Of a stretch of 13,874 bases of DNA, positions 1-7,100 are shown one piece after another. Below the pieces are notes generated by a model. The model searched no databases, was not told where the DNA came from, and worked only from the letters and a program-made list of their open reading frames with translations. The translations under genes and the position numbers were made by a program. The DNA lies in NCBI GenBank assembly GCA_024684155.1, contig JAIKXK010000359.1:1-13874 (forward strand). Direction: 5' to 3'. This DNA is from Lachnospiraceae bacterium. GTDB lineage: Bacteria > Bacillota > Clostridia > Lachnospirales > Lachnospiraceae. Numbering within the stretch: position 1 is the first letter of the stretch; the number at the start of each line of letters is the position of its first letter.

Positions 1-966
1 TCTGAGGATGAGGAAGAAATAAAGCCTGAACCTGTAGCAGCTCCTGCTCCAAAGCAAAAAGAAAAAGAAGTGATTAACGAAACCATTTCTTATTCTAACC
101 GTTTAAAAGCAGCTCCTGAATATCAGGAATTTCAGATAGATTATTCAAAAGCTCTCGTAGCTTTAGAAAATACTTTTATTGATATTATTGAACACAATGG
201 TTCGAACTATAATCGTTCTAATTTATTAAAAGCCATGGAGCCTATGTATTTATCTAAAACCTCCCTTGATCTTTTGACCTATATTCATAATATGCAGGGA
301 AACGATGATAGTGTATATGCCCATTCCATTAATGTGGCTTTAGTATGTCGCGCCATTGGAAAGTGGTTAAAATTCAACCGTGATGATTTAGATGATTTAA
401 CCTTAGCAGGACTCCTTCACGACATTGGAAAACTCAATGTTCCCACTGAAGTGCTGGAAAAAACAGGAAAACTAACCGACGAAGAGTTTGCTCTTATTAA
501 AAAGCATCCTCTTGATGGTCGTAAAATGCTAAAGCAATGTCCAGACATTGATTCCAGATTTTTAAATGCAGCTTTGCAGCACCACGAACGGAGCGATGGT
601 TCTGGTTATCCAAGAGGACTATGTGACGATGAAATCGATGACTTTGCCGCAATTGTTGCCATTGCCGATGTATATGACGCCATGACTGCTACAAGAGCCT
701 ATCGTTCTGCCCTTTCTCCTTTTGAAGTAATTGCAGCCTTTGAAAAAGATGGATTATCAAAATATCGTACACAGTATATTTTAACTTTCTTAGAACGTAT
801 GGCCTTCGCATATCAAAATTCTCTGGTAATGCTTTCGGATGGTCGTCGTGGAAGAGTAGTTTATTTAAATAGGAACAAATTATCCCGTCCTATTTTAGAA
901 CTTGCTGACAAGAGCATGTTAGATTTATCCAGAGAATCTGATATTAATATCATTTCTATTTTATAA
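1..966 (+). CDS. HD-GYP domain cyclic-di-GMP phosphodiesterase, 5' end missing
   Basis: The reading frame is open from base 1, so the gene is cut by the window edge; the GTG at 70 is unlikely to be the real start. The first ~24 visible residues are a Glu/Lys/Pro/Ala-rich linker (SEDEEE..., APAPKQKEKE). The HD-GYP domain follows, numbering from base 1: His108 (YAHSINVA), HDIGK at 140-144 (bases 418-432), KKHPLDG, then HHERSDGSGYP at 194-204 (bases 580-612), then IADVYDAMTATRAYR. All expected metal-binding His/Asp positions and the GYP signature are present, so the domain looks catalytically intact. The family hydrolyses cyclic-di-GMP to pGpG and GMP in the cytosol, lowering the signal that controls motility and surface attachment. 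Any N-terminal sensor or receiver domain lies outside the window. It is convergent with murA and shares its terminator. The family is secure; the in vivo role is inferred. Confidence 0.92.
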   Translation, partial: SEDEEEIKPEPVAAPAPKQKEKEVINETISYSNRLKAAPEYQEFQIDYSKALVALENTFIDIIEHNGSNYNRSNLLKAMEPMYLSKTSLDLLTYIHNMQGNDDSVYAHSINVALVCRAIGKWLKFNRDDLDDLTLAGLLHDIGKLNVPTEVLEKTGKLTDEEFALIKKHPLDGRKMLKQCPDIDSRFLNAALQHHERSDGSGYPRGLCDDEIDDFAAIVAIADVYDAMTATRAYRSALSPFEVIAAFEKDGLSKYRTQYILTFLERMAFAYQNSLVMLSDGRRGRVVYLNRNKLSRPILELADKSMLDLSRESDINIISIL

Positions 967-974
967 GAATAATA

Positions 975-1004
975 AAAAGACGTTTCCACTAGGAAACGTC
1001 TTTT
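975..1004. terminator. Bidirectional intrinsic terminator between HD-GYP gene and murA
   Basis: A 9-bp perfect stem (GACGTTTCC / GGAAACGTC, 979-987 and 992-1000) closes a 4-nt loop. It is flanked by AAAA on the left and TTTT on the right, so a U-tract follows the hairpin on either strand. It lies just after the HD-GYP stop and just beyond the murA stop, and so serves both convergent genes. Confidence 0.9.
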
Positions 1005-1019
1005 CTTAATTATAGTTAA

Positions 1020-2318
1020 TTATGATACCTGTAAAATAAATTTCTGAACTTCTCTCTCACTATTTACAAGTTCGATATTTGCTCCAAGGCCTCGAAGCTT
1101 TCCATCAAAATCCTCGTATCCACGTAGGATATAATGAATATCATCTACCACAGTGACTCCCTCGTCTGCTGAAAGTCCAGCTACAACCAGGGCTGCACCT
1201 GCTCGTAAATCAGGAGCCGAAACTCTTGCGCCAGTGTACTTATCCACGCCAGTAATAATTGCAATATTACTTTCCACCTGAATCTGTCCACCCATGCGGG
1301 ATAACTCATCTACATATTTAAAACGATTTTCAAAAATTGACTCTGTTACAGTAGAAGTTCCATGAGCTAAACCTAACACAACTGTCATTTGTGGTTGCAT
1401 ATCAGTTGGAAATCCCGGGTATGGAAGTGTTGTAACAGCTGTATGTGTAAGTTCTACATCTGTAGCTATCACACGTACCGCATCATCAAATTCCTGAATT
1501 ACGCAGCCTGCATCAATTAGCTTTGCTGAAGTTGCTTCTAAATGCTTTGGAATTACATTCTTAATTAAAACATCTCCACGAGTTGCTGCAGCCGCACACA
1601 TAAATGTACCAGCTTCAATCTGATCTGGAATAACAGAATACTCTGTACCATGAAGCCTTTCAACACCAACTACACGAATCACATCAGTACCAGCACCTCT
1701 AATATTAGCACCCATACTATTTAAGAAGTTTGCAACATCTACAACATGTGGTTCCTTTGCCGCATTTTCAATAATGGTCTTTCCTTCTGCAAGAGAAGCT
1801 GCCATCATAATATTAATAGTAGCGCCAACAGAAACCTTATCCATATAGATTTCATTTCCAACTAAGCGTTCCGCTTCTGCAGATACCAAACCATACTTTG
1901 TATCTACTGCTGCACCCAGTGCTCGAAATCCCTTTAAATGAAGATCAATCGGTCTTGCACCAATGGCACATCCACCGGGAAGGGCCACCTCAGCTTTTTT
2001 GTATTTTCCAAGTAAAGCTCCCAACAAATAATAGGAAGCTCTGATTTTTTTAATGTAGTCGTAATCCACACTTAAACTTCCAATGGTGGATCCGTTTACT
2101 TTTACTGTATGTTTATCTCTACGTTCTACTTTTGCACCAATATCTTCAATGGCACCTAGCATAACATTAACGTCATTTACATCTGGTAAATTCTCGATGA
2201 CAACATCGTCATCAGTCATAATTGCAGCTGCAATAATTGCAAGAGCGGCATTCTTTGCTCCACCAATTTCCACGCTGCCCATTAAAGGCTTTCCACCTTT
2301 GATTACAAACTGTTCCAT
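1020..2318 (-). CDS. murA: UDP-N-acetylglucosamine 1-carboxyvinyltransferase (MurA)
   Basis: This enzyme transfers the enolpyruvyl group of phosphoenolpyruvate to UDP-GlcNAc, the first committed cytosolic step of peptidoglycan synthesis. The 432-residue protein matches the family length. Visible marks are Lys22-Asn23 in GGAKNAAL, the active-site loop PGGCAIGARP with Cys117, the general-acid/base Asp306 in PGFPTDMQPQ, and Arg372 in DLRAGAALV. Cys at the loop position is the fosfomycin-sensitive type; naturally resistant enzymes carry Asp there. The ATG at 2316-2318 has an AAAGAGG ribosome binding site. The gene stands alone between two terminators with its own promoter, so it appears monocistronic. 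Many Firmicutes carry two murA paralogues (murAA and murAB/murZ); which one this is cannot be decided here. Confidence 0.96.
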   Translation of the reverse strand: MEQFVIKGGKPLMGSVEIGGAKNAALAIIAAAIMTDDDVVIENLPDVNDVNVMLGAIEDIGAKVERRDKHTVKVNGSTIGSLSVDYDYIKKIRASYYLLGALLGKYKKAEVALPGGCAIGARPIDLHLKGFRALGAAVDTKYGLVSAEAERLVGNEIYMDKVSVGATINIMMAASLAEGKTIIENAAKEPHVVDVANFLNSMGANIRGAGTDVIRVVGVERLHGTEYSVIPDQIEAGTFMCAAAATRGDVLIKNVIPKHLEATSAKLIDAGCVIQEFDDAVRVIATDVELTHTAVTTLPYPGFPTDMQPQMTVVLGLAHGTSTVTESIFENRFKYVDELSRMGGQIQVESNIAIITGVDKYTGARVSAPDLRAGAALVVAGLSADEGVTVVDDIHYILRGYEDFDGKLRGLGANIELVNSEREVQKFILQVS

Positions 2319-2354
2319 TTCGTACCTCTTTGTACTTCACACATATTCCGTAAG

Positions 2355-2383
2355 ATTATAGCACAAAAAAATCCGGCAGTCCA
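2355..2383 (-). promoter_or_regulatory. Putative murA promoter with extended -10, embedded next to the upstream terminator
   Basis: On the minus strand a TGC-TATAAT extended -10 box (TATAAT at 2355-2360, TG at 2362-2363) lies about 36 bp before the murA ATG. With a 17-bp spacer the -35 position would be TGGACT (2378-2383), four of six consensus bases, which falls mostly in the loop of the upstream terminator hairpin. The -10 is convincing; the -35 is weak. Confidence 0.65.
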
Positions 2384-2396
2384 CACTGCCGGATTT
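2364..2396 (-). terminator. Intrinsic terminator of the kinase/GH13_18 operon
   Basis: A GC-rich stem ATCCGGCAGT / ACTGCCGGAT (2371-2380 and 2385-2394) with a CCAC loop is extended by A-T pairs. On the minus strand it is followed by a run of seven T. It lies just past the stop codon at 2414 and separates that operon from murA. Confidence 0.92.
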
Positions 2397-2413
2397 CTTG
2401 TGAATATTTAAAA

Positions 2414-3898
2414 TTATTTATCAATGGAATATGTAAATGTTTTCAAATCTGCTGTTAAAGCCACTCTATATTCATCTTTTATCCATTCTATATGTAGATT
2501 ACTTCCCTCAGCGTCTACTGTAATTTCTGAATCCAGTGCAAATGCAGGATGAGTATTTCTTAGACGTAATAGTTCAATCTGATTCTTTACCACATCTAAT
2601 TTTAGTTTTTCTTCCACATCAGAAAGCGACAGATTGGTTCGGTTGATTTCTTTATGACCACCTTCACCGGCACGACGTACAGCCTCATGATCATTTTCCC
2701 CAACAAATAAATCCAAATACCAGACCTGTGGTTTTCCCGGCATAAACATCTGAATTGCACGGGCAAGTTCCATTTTCTTATCATCTGCCCCCAGAGCAGA
2801 ATAATAGGTGGCATTTACCTGATAGTAAACATTCTTTGCTCCATGTAAATCCTTTACATAACCACCCCTTGAAACAACAGTATCAATAAGACCTTGAATC
2901 TTTTCATCCGGCAAAATACCTTTTAAATCCAATAGTGGAATACCATCATGACATCCGAGCATATTTACAGTAGAAATCTTTTTTTCAATTAGTTCATTTG
3001 CCCAATCTCTTAAATGACTACCATCTCCACTTTCAAGAGCATCAATCATAAGTCCTGGCAAGAAAAAGTCATAAGTCATATAGCCTTTGTTTGCCACCTG
3101 TTCATATCTTTTCTCTCCATAAGAAGCATGAATTTCCGGCAAAAATTTCAATCCATATTTATCTGCAATTTTTGTAAGACGCTCTAAAATTTCCCAGGTA
3201 TTTGGTTCATTAAAGAAGTTCTTTTGACCCACTTCTTTTGAAGCATAGGCAAAGGCATCCAGGCGAACAATACTTGCACCGTAGGAAGAAAGTTTACTTA
3301 AGGTTTCATCGTAAAATTCCCAAACCAAATCACTTTTAATATTTAAATCCATCTGGCCCAGGTATTTTTTCTCACCATGTTCTTCCCAGACTTTTTGATA
3401 GAAGGTATTCCAATAAGGTACTTTAGTACCATCCGAAAATTCCAATACTAAAATAGGAAGTCCGGCTTTTCTAAAAAACATGTCCTTGATTAATTCTTCA
3501 TCCGGCTGGATATAGCCTTCTTCTGTCATGGTTCCATGACCTTCCCAAAAAGTATTCCAGTTAATAAAGAAATCTTTGTACTTGGAATCATTTCCATTTT
3601 TCAATAGATCCTGGAACTGAGGCGATAATACAGAAGCATGATTCAGAATAAAATCCAACTTCAAATCAATTCCCATATCCATAAGAGCATCTAAATCTTC
3701 TTTGGTTGCAAGGGATTCTTCTAAGTCATAATCCTGAACAGAAAAACCTCGATCCAAATCTGTGTGGAACATACTTGGTAAGATATAAAAAGACTGAAAG
3801 GCATCCTTTAATGTATCTTTTCTGAGAATAGATACAACATCTGATAATTTGCCGCCCATACTATCAGGATAGGCATTTAACATTGCTCCTTGATTCAT
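2414..3898 (-). CDS. GH13 subfamily 18 glucoside phosphorylase (sucrose phosphorylase family)
   Basis: A 494-residue alpha-amylase-superfamily protein, close in length to sucrose phosphorylases. It lacks a signal peptide and should be cytosolic. Catalytic marks are the nucleophile Asp214 in RLDAFAY, acid/base Glu255 in LPEIHASY, the third acid Asp318 in CHDGIP, and Asn86-His87. The YQVNATYYSALG loop (359-370) and RKAGLP (143-148) align with the acceptor/phosphate loops of sucrose phosphorylase. The family splits a glucoside with phosphate, giving alpha-glucose 1-phosphate. The acceptor may be fructose, fructose 6-phosphate or another polyol or acid: the segment usually resembling GRDINRH is here GHKEINRT (414-421), and about 20 residues around 165-185 look inserted. 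Sucrose specificity (gtfA) is therefore not assumed. ATG follows AGAGGTG; the upstream kinase stop is 10 nt away and abuts that ribosome binding site, implying translational coupling. Confidence 0.85.
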   Translation of the reverse strand: MNQGAMLNAYPDSMGGKLSDVVSILRKDTLKDAFQSFYILPSMFHTDLDRGFSVQDYDLEESLATKEDLDALMDMGIDLKLDFILNHASVLSPQFQDLLKNGNDSKYKDFFINWNTFWEGHGTMTEEGYIQPDEELIKDMFFRKAGLPILVLEFSDGTKVPYWNTFYQKVWEEHGEKKYLGQMDLNIKSDLVWEFYDETLSKLSSYGASIVRLDAFAYASKEVGQKNFFNEPNTWEILERLTKIADKYGLKFLPEIHASYGEKRYEQVANKGYMTYDFFLPGLMIDALESGDGSHLRDWANELIEKKISTVNMLGCHDGIPLLDLKGILPDEKIQGLIDTVVSRGGYVKDLHGAKNVYYQVNATYYSALGADDKKMELARAIQMFMPGKPQVWYLDLFVGENDHEAVRRAGEGGHKEINRTNLSLSDVEEKLKLDVVKNQIELLRLRNTHPAFALDSEITVDAEGSNLHIEWIKDEYRVALTADLKTFTYSIDK

Positions 3899-3908
3899 TT
3901 TTCACCTC

Positions 3909-4673
3909 TTACATATCCATTACTTTTTTATATTCATCATAGCTCATAAGTTCCCCGCCTTTAGAAACAATAATCTTTGCTTTATGAGCCTGTGATTTTA
4001 ACATTTCCTGTTCTAAGTGAAGCACCTTCATTACAAATGGGGAATCCACTGCACCATCTCTATTTCTGGCTTTTCTATGGGCTAAGGTTTCTTCCGGTGT
4101 AGAATTTAAAAGCACAGGAATATCAACTTCAGAAAGTAAATCACTGTTTCCATGGGTCCATTCAATAAATAAAATCTCTGTATCTGAGAAGTCTACATCG
4201 TCATACCAAAGTTCATCTTTTGTTCTTCCCATGCGTTTTAAAGAAATTTTTTCATCTCCATTTTTAAAACTCTTTAAAATTCCATTCACCTTTTCAAAAT
4301 CAATTTCTGTCTGAGAACCAAGATAAGCCTTCAAAGCTTCCTCGCCACCTTCTTCATAGGTTTTTTGTCTCATTGCATCATTTTCACAAGGAATGCGATG
4401 AGGATAATTGTCCCCACTCATAACATAACTTTTCTTTCCCTCTTCTGTCATCATAAAAGAAAGCAACGATGCGATTTCTGATTTACCTACGCCGGAACCT
4501 CCACATACACAAACTACTATCTTCTTCTGTCCCTGTGCATTTAATTTCTCAACTTCCTTTTTTAATTCCGGAAGAATGAGTTTTGCTTTTTTTACATGAT
4601 CCTCACCGATGCAAATTTTATCTCCAGGCATGTCCCCGTGGGGAATGTTTTCATACATATCTAACTGACTCAT
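3909..4673 (-). CDS. P-loop small-molecule kinase, substrate unknown
   Basis: A 254-residue cytosolic P-loop NTPase with Walker A GGSGVGKS (58-65), a substrate-loop-like SGDNYPHR (86-93), a hydrophobic Walker-B-like strand ending in Glu (ILFIEWTHG, 167-175) and an Arg-rich lid-like RKARNRDG (200-207). The arrangement resembles uridine-kinase/phosphoribulokinase-type and adenylylsulfate-kinase-like enzymes, so it probably phosphorylates a small metabolite with ATP. It heads a two-gene operon with the GH13_18 phosphorylase, so its substrate may be the acceptor that enzyme releases. The longest frame begins at 4691, but its first codons (MKRRYS) are simply the ribosome binding site AAAAGGAGATATTCA translated. 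The ATG at 4671-4673, 7 nt after AGGAG, is therefore the chosen start. Family placement is good; substrate is unknown. Confidence 0.82.
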   Translation of the reverse strand: MSQLDMYENIPHGDMPGDKICIGEDHVKKAKLILPELKKEVEKLNAQGQKKIVVCVCGGSGVGKSEIASLLSFMMTEEGKKSYVMSGDNYPHRIPCENDAMRQKTYEEGGEEALKAYLGSQTEIDFEKVNGILKSFKNGDEKISLKRMGRTKDELWYDDVDFSDTEILFIEWTHGNSDLLSEVDIPVLLNSTPEETLAHRKARNRDGAVDSPFVMKVLHLEQEMLKSQAHKAKIIVSKGGELMSYDEYKKVMDM

Positions 4674-4680
4674 TGAATAT

Positions 4681-4686
4681 CTCCTT
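4681..4686 (-). promoter_or_regulatory. Ribosome binding site that fixes the kinase start
   Basis: AAGGAG on the minus strand sits 7 nt before the ATG at 4673 and inside the longer open frame. No comparable site precedes the ATG at 4691, so translation should begin at MSQLDMYE. Confidence 0.85.
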
Positions 4687-4715
4687 TTCATTCAAAATCA
4701 TTCATCTGAATTCAT

Positions 4716-4743
4716 TTTATATCCCAAATTCCGCAAGAATCAA
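4716..4743 (-). promoter_or_regulatory. Putative promoter of the kinase/GH13_18 operon
   Basis: On the minus strand, TTGATT (4738-4743; 4 of 6 bases of the -35 consensus) is followed after 16 bp by TATAAA (4716-4721; 5 of 6 of the -10). This is about 43 bp before the chosen kinase start and downstream of the pgeF terminator. Found by eye. Confidence 0.55.
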
Positions 4744-4765
4744 TGTTTTTATGAGCTTGAGATGC

Positions 4766-4804
4766 AAAAAGAGCAAACTGCCCAAACCGGCAGTCTGCCC
4801 TTTT
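4766..4804 (-). terminator. Intrinsic terminator downstream of pgeF
   Basis: On the minus strand a long stem pairs AAAAGGGCAGACTGCC (4804-4789) with GGCAGTTTGCTCTTTT (4782-4767), including two G-U pairs, and ends in a T run. A T run on the plus side (4801-4804) makes it look partly bidirectional. It separates the regulator/pgeF operon from the kinase operon. Confidence 0.8.
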
Positions 4805-4822
4805 ACAAATCTTCCAATGATA

Positions 4823-4848
4823 TGTGGAACAATTTATTTTGTTCCACA
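4823..4848. repeat. 10-bp perfect inverted repeat between pgeF and its terminator
   Basis: TGTGGAACAA (4823-4832) and TTGTTCCACA (4839-4848) flank a 6-nt AT loop. It is not followed by a T-tract on the minus strand, so it is not a simple terminator. It could be a 3' UTR hairpin protecting the pgeF mRNA or a protein-binding palindrome. Confidence 0.7.
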
Positions 4849-4859
4849 CTCTACGAAAT

Positions 4860-4877
4860 ATTTTCGAAATTTTCGAA
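4860..4877. repeat. Tandem 9-bp direct repeat just after the pgeF stop
   Basis: ATTTTCGAA occurs twice in direct tandem (4860-4868, 4869-4877), 4 bp beyond the pgeF stop codon. Each copy contains the palindrome TTCGAA. No function is evident. Confidence 0.6.
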
Positions 4878-4880
4878 CTC

Positions 4881-5705
4881 TTACAAGGAAATAAAGGAGG
4901 CTAAATTTCCTCGATTCACTCCCATGACTCTATGCGAATAAAAAAGTTTAGGATGACATCTCGTACAATAATCCGTCACCTCAATATGTTCTTTTGGAAT
5001 TTTTGCTTCCAAAAATACAAGTTTGCAAGCCTTCCATAAATCCAGCATATATTTTTCTTTGTCCCCGGGATGAAACAAAGAAGGCCGAAGTAACATTTCT
5101 TCTGCCACATCTTTCCCAAATGCAGACTTAAATTCTTCTGCCACATCACTACTTACTTCATAGCAATCCTTGCAGATTCCCGGCGCTATACAACATAAAA
5201 TATCCTTCGTATCACAGGAAAAGCTTTCTTTCATTTTTTCAATGGTTACTTTTCCAATTTTTCCCACAGTACCTCTCCAGCCAGAATGAGCTGCAGCAAT
5301 AACACGTTTTTTTGGATCAAAAAGCACCAAAGGAATGCAATCTGCGAAAAAAGTTACCAAGGGCAAATCTGGCACATTGGTAATTAATCCATCCACATCA
5401 TCATAAGGAAGGGGTCGAAGAATTCCGTTGCCTGCATCCTTTTCCGTTACTACTCTGACATTTGTTGTATGAGTTTGCTTTGACAGACACATTCTCTCAT
5501 AATTCATATTCAAAGCCTTTGCCATACGGCGATAATTTTCTTTTACATTTTCATCAGAATCCCCTCGATTGAAACCAAAATTTAAAGAGTCATATACTCC
5601 GGTACTCACCCCTCCAATTCGGGTAGAAAACCCATATTTCACATCTTCATTTTTTAATAAATCAAAGGTCAAATATTTGATCCCATTATTTTCTTCTAAA
5701 TTCAT
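4881..5705 (-). CDS. pgeF: Peptidoglycan editing factor PgeF (YfiH/YlmD family, multicopper-oxidase-like fold)
   Basis: A 274-residue protein of the family formerly called laccase-domain or polyphenol oxidase. The three zinc-site residues are present: His79 in SKQTHTTNV, Cys123 in FADCIPL and His140 in AAHSGWRGT. The end carries the family pattern DYCTRCHPKLFYSHR. In studied bacteria the protein keeps muropeptides correct by removing wrongly incorporated L-Ser from UDP-MurNAc; other members show purine-nucleoside activity. It should be cytosolic. It is last in a probable operon, 20 nt after the small gene upstream. Its ATG lacks a normal Shine-Dalgarno: the nearest candidate, GGGAG, is 16 nt away and overlaps a small stem TAGGG/CCCTA. 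Translation may therefore depend on coupling. The start agrees with the family N-terminus (KYLTFDLL). Confidence 0.9.
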   Translation of the reverse strand: MNLEENNGIKYLTFDLLKNEDVKYGFSTRIGGVSTGVYDSLNFGFNRGDSDENVKENYRRMAKALNMNYERMCLSKQTHTTNVRVVTEKDAGNGILRPLPYDDVDGLITNVPDLPLVTFFADCIPLVLFDPKKRVIAAAHSGWRGTVGKIGKVTIEKMKESFSCDTKDILCCIAPGICKDCYEVSSDVAEEFKSAFGKDVAEEMLLRPSLFHPGDKEKYMLDLWKACKLVFLEAKIPKEHIEVTDYCTRCHPKLFYSHRVMGVNRGNLASFISL

Positions 5706-5725
5706 CTTAATTATAGGGGCACTCC

Positions 5726-6037
5726 CTAGTCCTCTCTCATCATTGCCTTTATAGGATTTACACTTGCTGCCATAGATTTTAACATATTTAAATTTTCTTC
5801 CATGTATTCTTCTAAAGCAAATAGTTCATCCTTGGAAAAGCCTTCGCTTTTTAAAATAACGCACTTTGGAATTTCTCCCTCTGCATGTCGTTTCCCATCA
5901 GAAAACGTAACATAAGCTGTTTTTTCTCCATTTTTCATACAAATGGGTGATACCTGCATATTAAGGGGCGAATCCTCTTTTTTTACTATTTTATTTTCTG
6001 GTGGATTTTCATTTGGATCAAAGTTAAAGTTTTCCAT
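5726..6037 (-). CDS. Small conserved-looking protein of unknown function (103 aa)
   Basis: Not assigned to a named family. It has an acidic, Asn/Pro-rich N-terminus (residues 1-25), a central beta-like stretch with TAYVTFSDGKRHAEGEIPKC (41-60), and a C-terminal part likely to be helical (68-103: FSKDELFALEEYMEENL...). There is no signal peptide or membrane segment, so it is probably cytosolic. A good AGAGGTG ribosome binding site lies 5 nt before ATG. It starts 30 nt after the LacI-type gene and ends 20 nt before pgeF. A TATAAT on the minus strand (6067-6072) overlaps the regulator stop codon and might give an extra promoter, but no -35 fits. The coding call rests on the ribosome binding site, the operon spacing and ordinary codon use. 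Confidence 0.8.
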   Translation of the reverse strand: MENFNFDPNENPPENKIVKKEDSPLNMQVSPICMKNGEKTAYVTFSDGKRHAEGEIPKCVILKSEGFSKDELFALEEYMEENLNMLKSMAASVNPIKAMMRED

Positions 6038-6067
6038 ATAATCACCTCTTCAACCTGTTTTTATCTA

Positions 6068-7039
6068 TTATAAAGTAGTTCCTGCACGAATCTCTTTTAC
6101 GGGAATTAGGTATTGCTCCTCCACCTCTTTTCCATTGATTCGATCTTCTAATACCTTAACAGAGGTTTTTGCCAGCTCATACATATCCTGTTCTATGGTA
6201 GTTAAATTTGGGCGAATCAGTTTTGTGATTTCACTTCCATCGTAGCCTACTACCTTAAAATCTCTCGGAATATTTTTCCCCATTTCTATAGCAATCTTTA
6301 CTGCAAAATATGCCGATATATCATCCGAAAAAATTCCATCGATTTCTCTATGATTTCGCAGAAACGCCTCCATCTGCTCCTCTATATAGGTATAAGTAAC
6401 CATGTCGGAATCTAATTCCACTATACTTACATCTACATGGTGATTCTTTAAAATCTTTGCACACTCTTCAATTCGAATATCTGCATATACTGGAATCTTA
6501 TGATGAACAGTAAAAATTGCAACCTGATTGCAACGGTTTTCCAACAAAATTTTTGCAGCAATCTGTCCCCCTTCCTTATGGGCGGAGGATACCATTGGAA
6601 TTTTTTCTCCCAGGAGTCTTTCCAAACTAACAACAGAAAGATTTTCTAATCTCTTGATTTCCTTCGCTGTCATATCAGCATTAATAATTAATCCACTTAA
6701 GGCTCCTTCTTCTGCCAGCTCAATTGCCTGAGTTACTCTGCCCTTTGCCCCAAGGGTATTAAAAAGCATGGTTCGATAACCATACTTATCTAACACCAAT
6801 TCCACATGGCGAAGAAAGCTTCCATAGAAAAAGTTAGAGGTGTCCGGTAACACCACTCCCACAACTTTATCCTTTTGCTTTGCCACAGAAGCTTCATAAC
6901 CTAACTCTTTTGCACAGGCTAATATCTTTTCCTTTTTTTCCAAAGATACATATCCACTATCTTTCATGGCACGGCCCACAGTAGCCAGACCAATTCCAGT
7001 TTCTTTTGCAATATCCCTTAAGGTTACTTTTTTACTCAA
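6068..7039 (-). CDS. LacI-family transcriptional regulator, TTG start
   Basis: A 323-residue protein with an N-terminal helix-turn-helix (VTLRDIAKETGIGLATVGRA, 5-24) and a periplasmic-binding-protein-like effector domain from about residue 58. That domain ends with the usual FKVVGYDGSE and PNLTTIEQDMYELAKTSVKVL pattern. It should act as a dimeric, sugar-responsive DNA-binding repressor. Translation starts at TTG (7037-7039), supported by GGAGG 7 nt upstream. The hinge is odd: between Tyr48 and the VGVVLPD strand there are about five fewer residues than in LacI, PurR or CcpA, and the usual minor-groove Leu is missing. Target genes are unknown; candidates are its own operon and the neighbouring phosphorylase and rhamnosidase operons. 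It has its own candidate promoter and leads the operon with the 103-aa gene and pgeF. Confidence 0.93.
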   Translation of the reverse strand: MSKKVTLRDIAKETGIGLATVGRAMKDSGYVSLEKKEKILACAKELGYEASVAKQKDKVVGVVLPDTSNFFYGSFLRHVELVLDKYGYRTMLFNTLGAKGRVTQAIELAEEGALSGLIINADMTAKEIKRLENLSVVSLERLLGEKIPMVSSAHKEGGQIAAKILLENRCNQVAIFTVHHKIPVYADIRIEECAKILKNHHVDVSIVELDSDMVTYTYIEEQMEAFLRNHREIDGIFSDDISAYFAVKIAIEMGKNIPRDFKVVGYDGSEITKLIRPNLTTIEQDMYELAKTSVKVLEDRINGKEVEEQYLIPVKEIRAGTTL

Positions 7040-7067
7040 CCTCTCTCCTCCAAAAAGATTTTTTACT

Positions 7068-7076
7068 ATTGTACCA
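7068..7076 (-). promoter_or_regulatory. Putative extended -10 of the lacI-type operon
   Basis: The minus strand reads TGG-TACAAT (TACAAT at 7068-7073, TG at 7075-7076), about 28 bp before the TTG start. No good -35 is seen at 16-18 bp, which is tolerated by extended -10 promoters. Confidence 0.5.
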
Positions 7077-7100
7077 TTTTCTGAAAAGAAACCCTATAAA

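Noticed and set aside
70..966. GTG at 70 as the start of the HD-GYP gene
   Set aside because: The same frame is open to base 1 with a plausible linker and no ribosome binding site precedes the GTG, so the gene is 5'-truncated by the window.
2083..2361. Plus-strand open frame over the start of murA
   Set aside because: It is antisense to a strongly supported essential gene and has no recognisable product.
4674..4765. LacI-type operator at the kinase promoter, which would link the nearby regulator to the phosphorylase operon
   Set aside because: No palindrome with a central CG was found there by eye.
4823..4848. Inverted repeat as an intrinsic terminator
   Set aside because: There is no T-run after it on either strand; the true terminator with a T-run is 20-60 bp further along.
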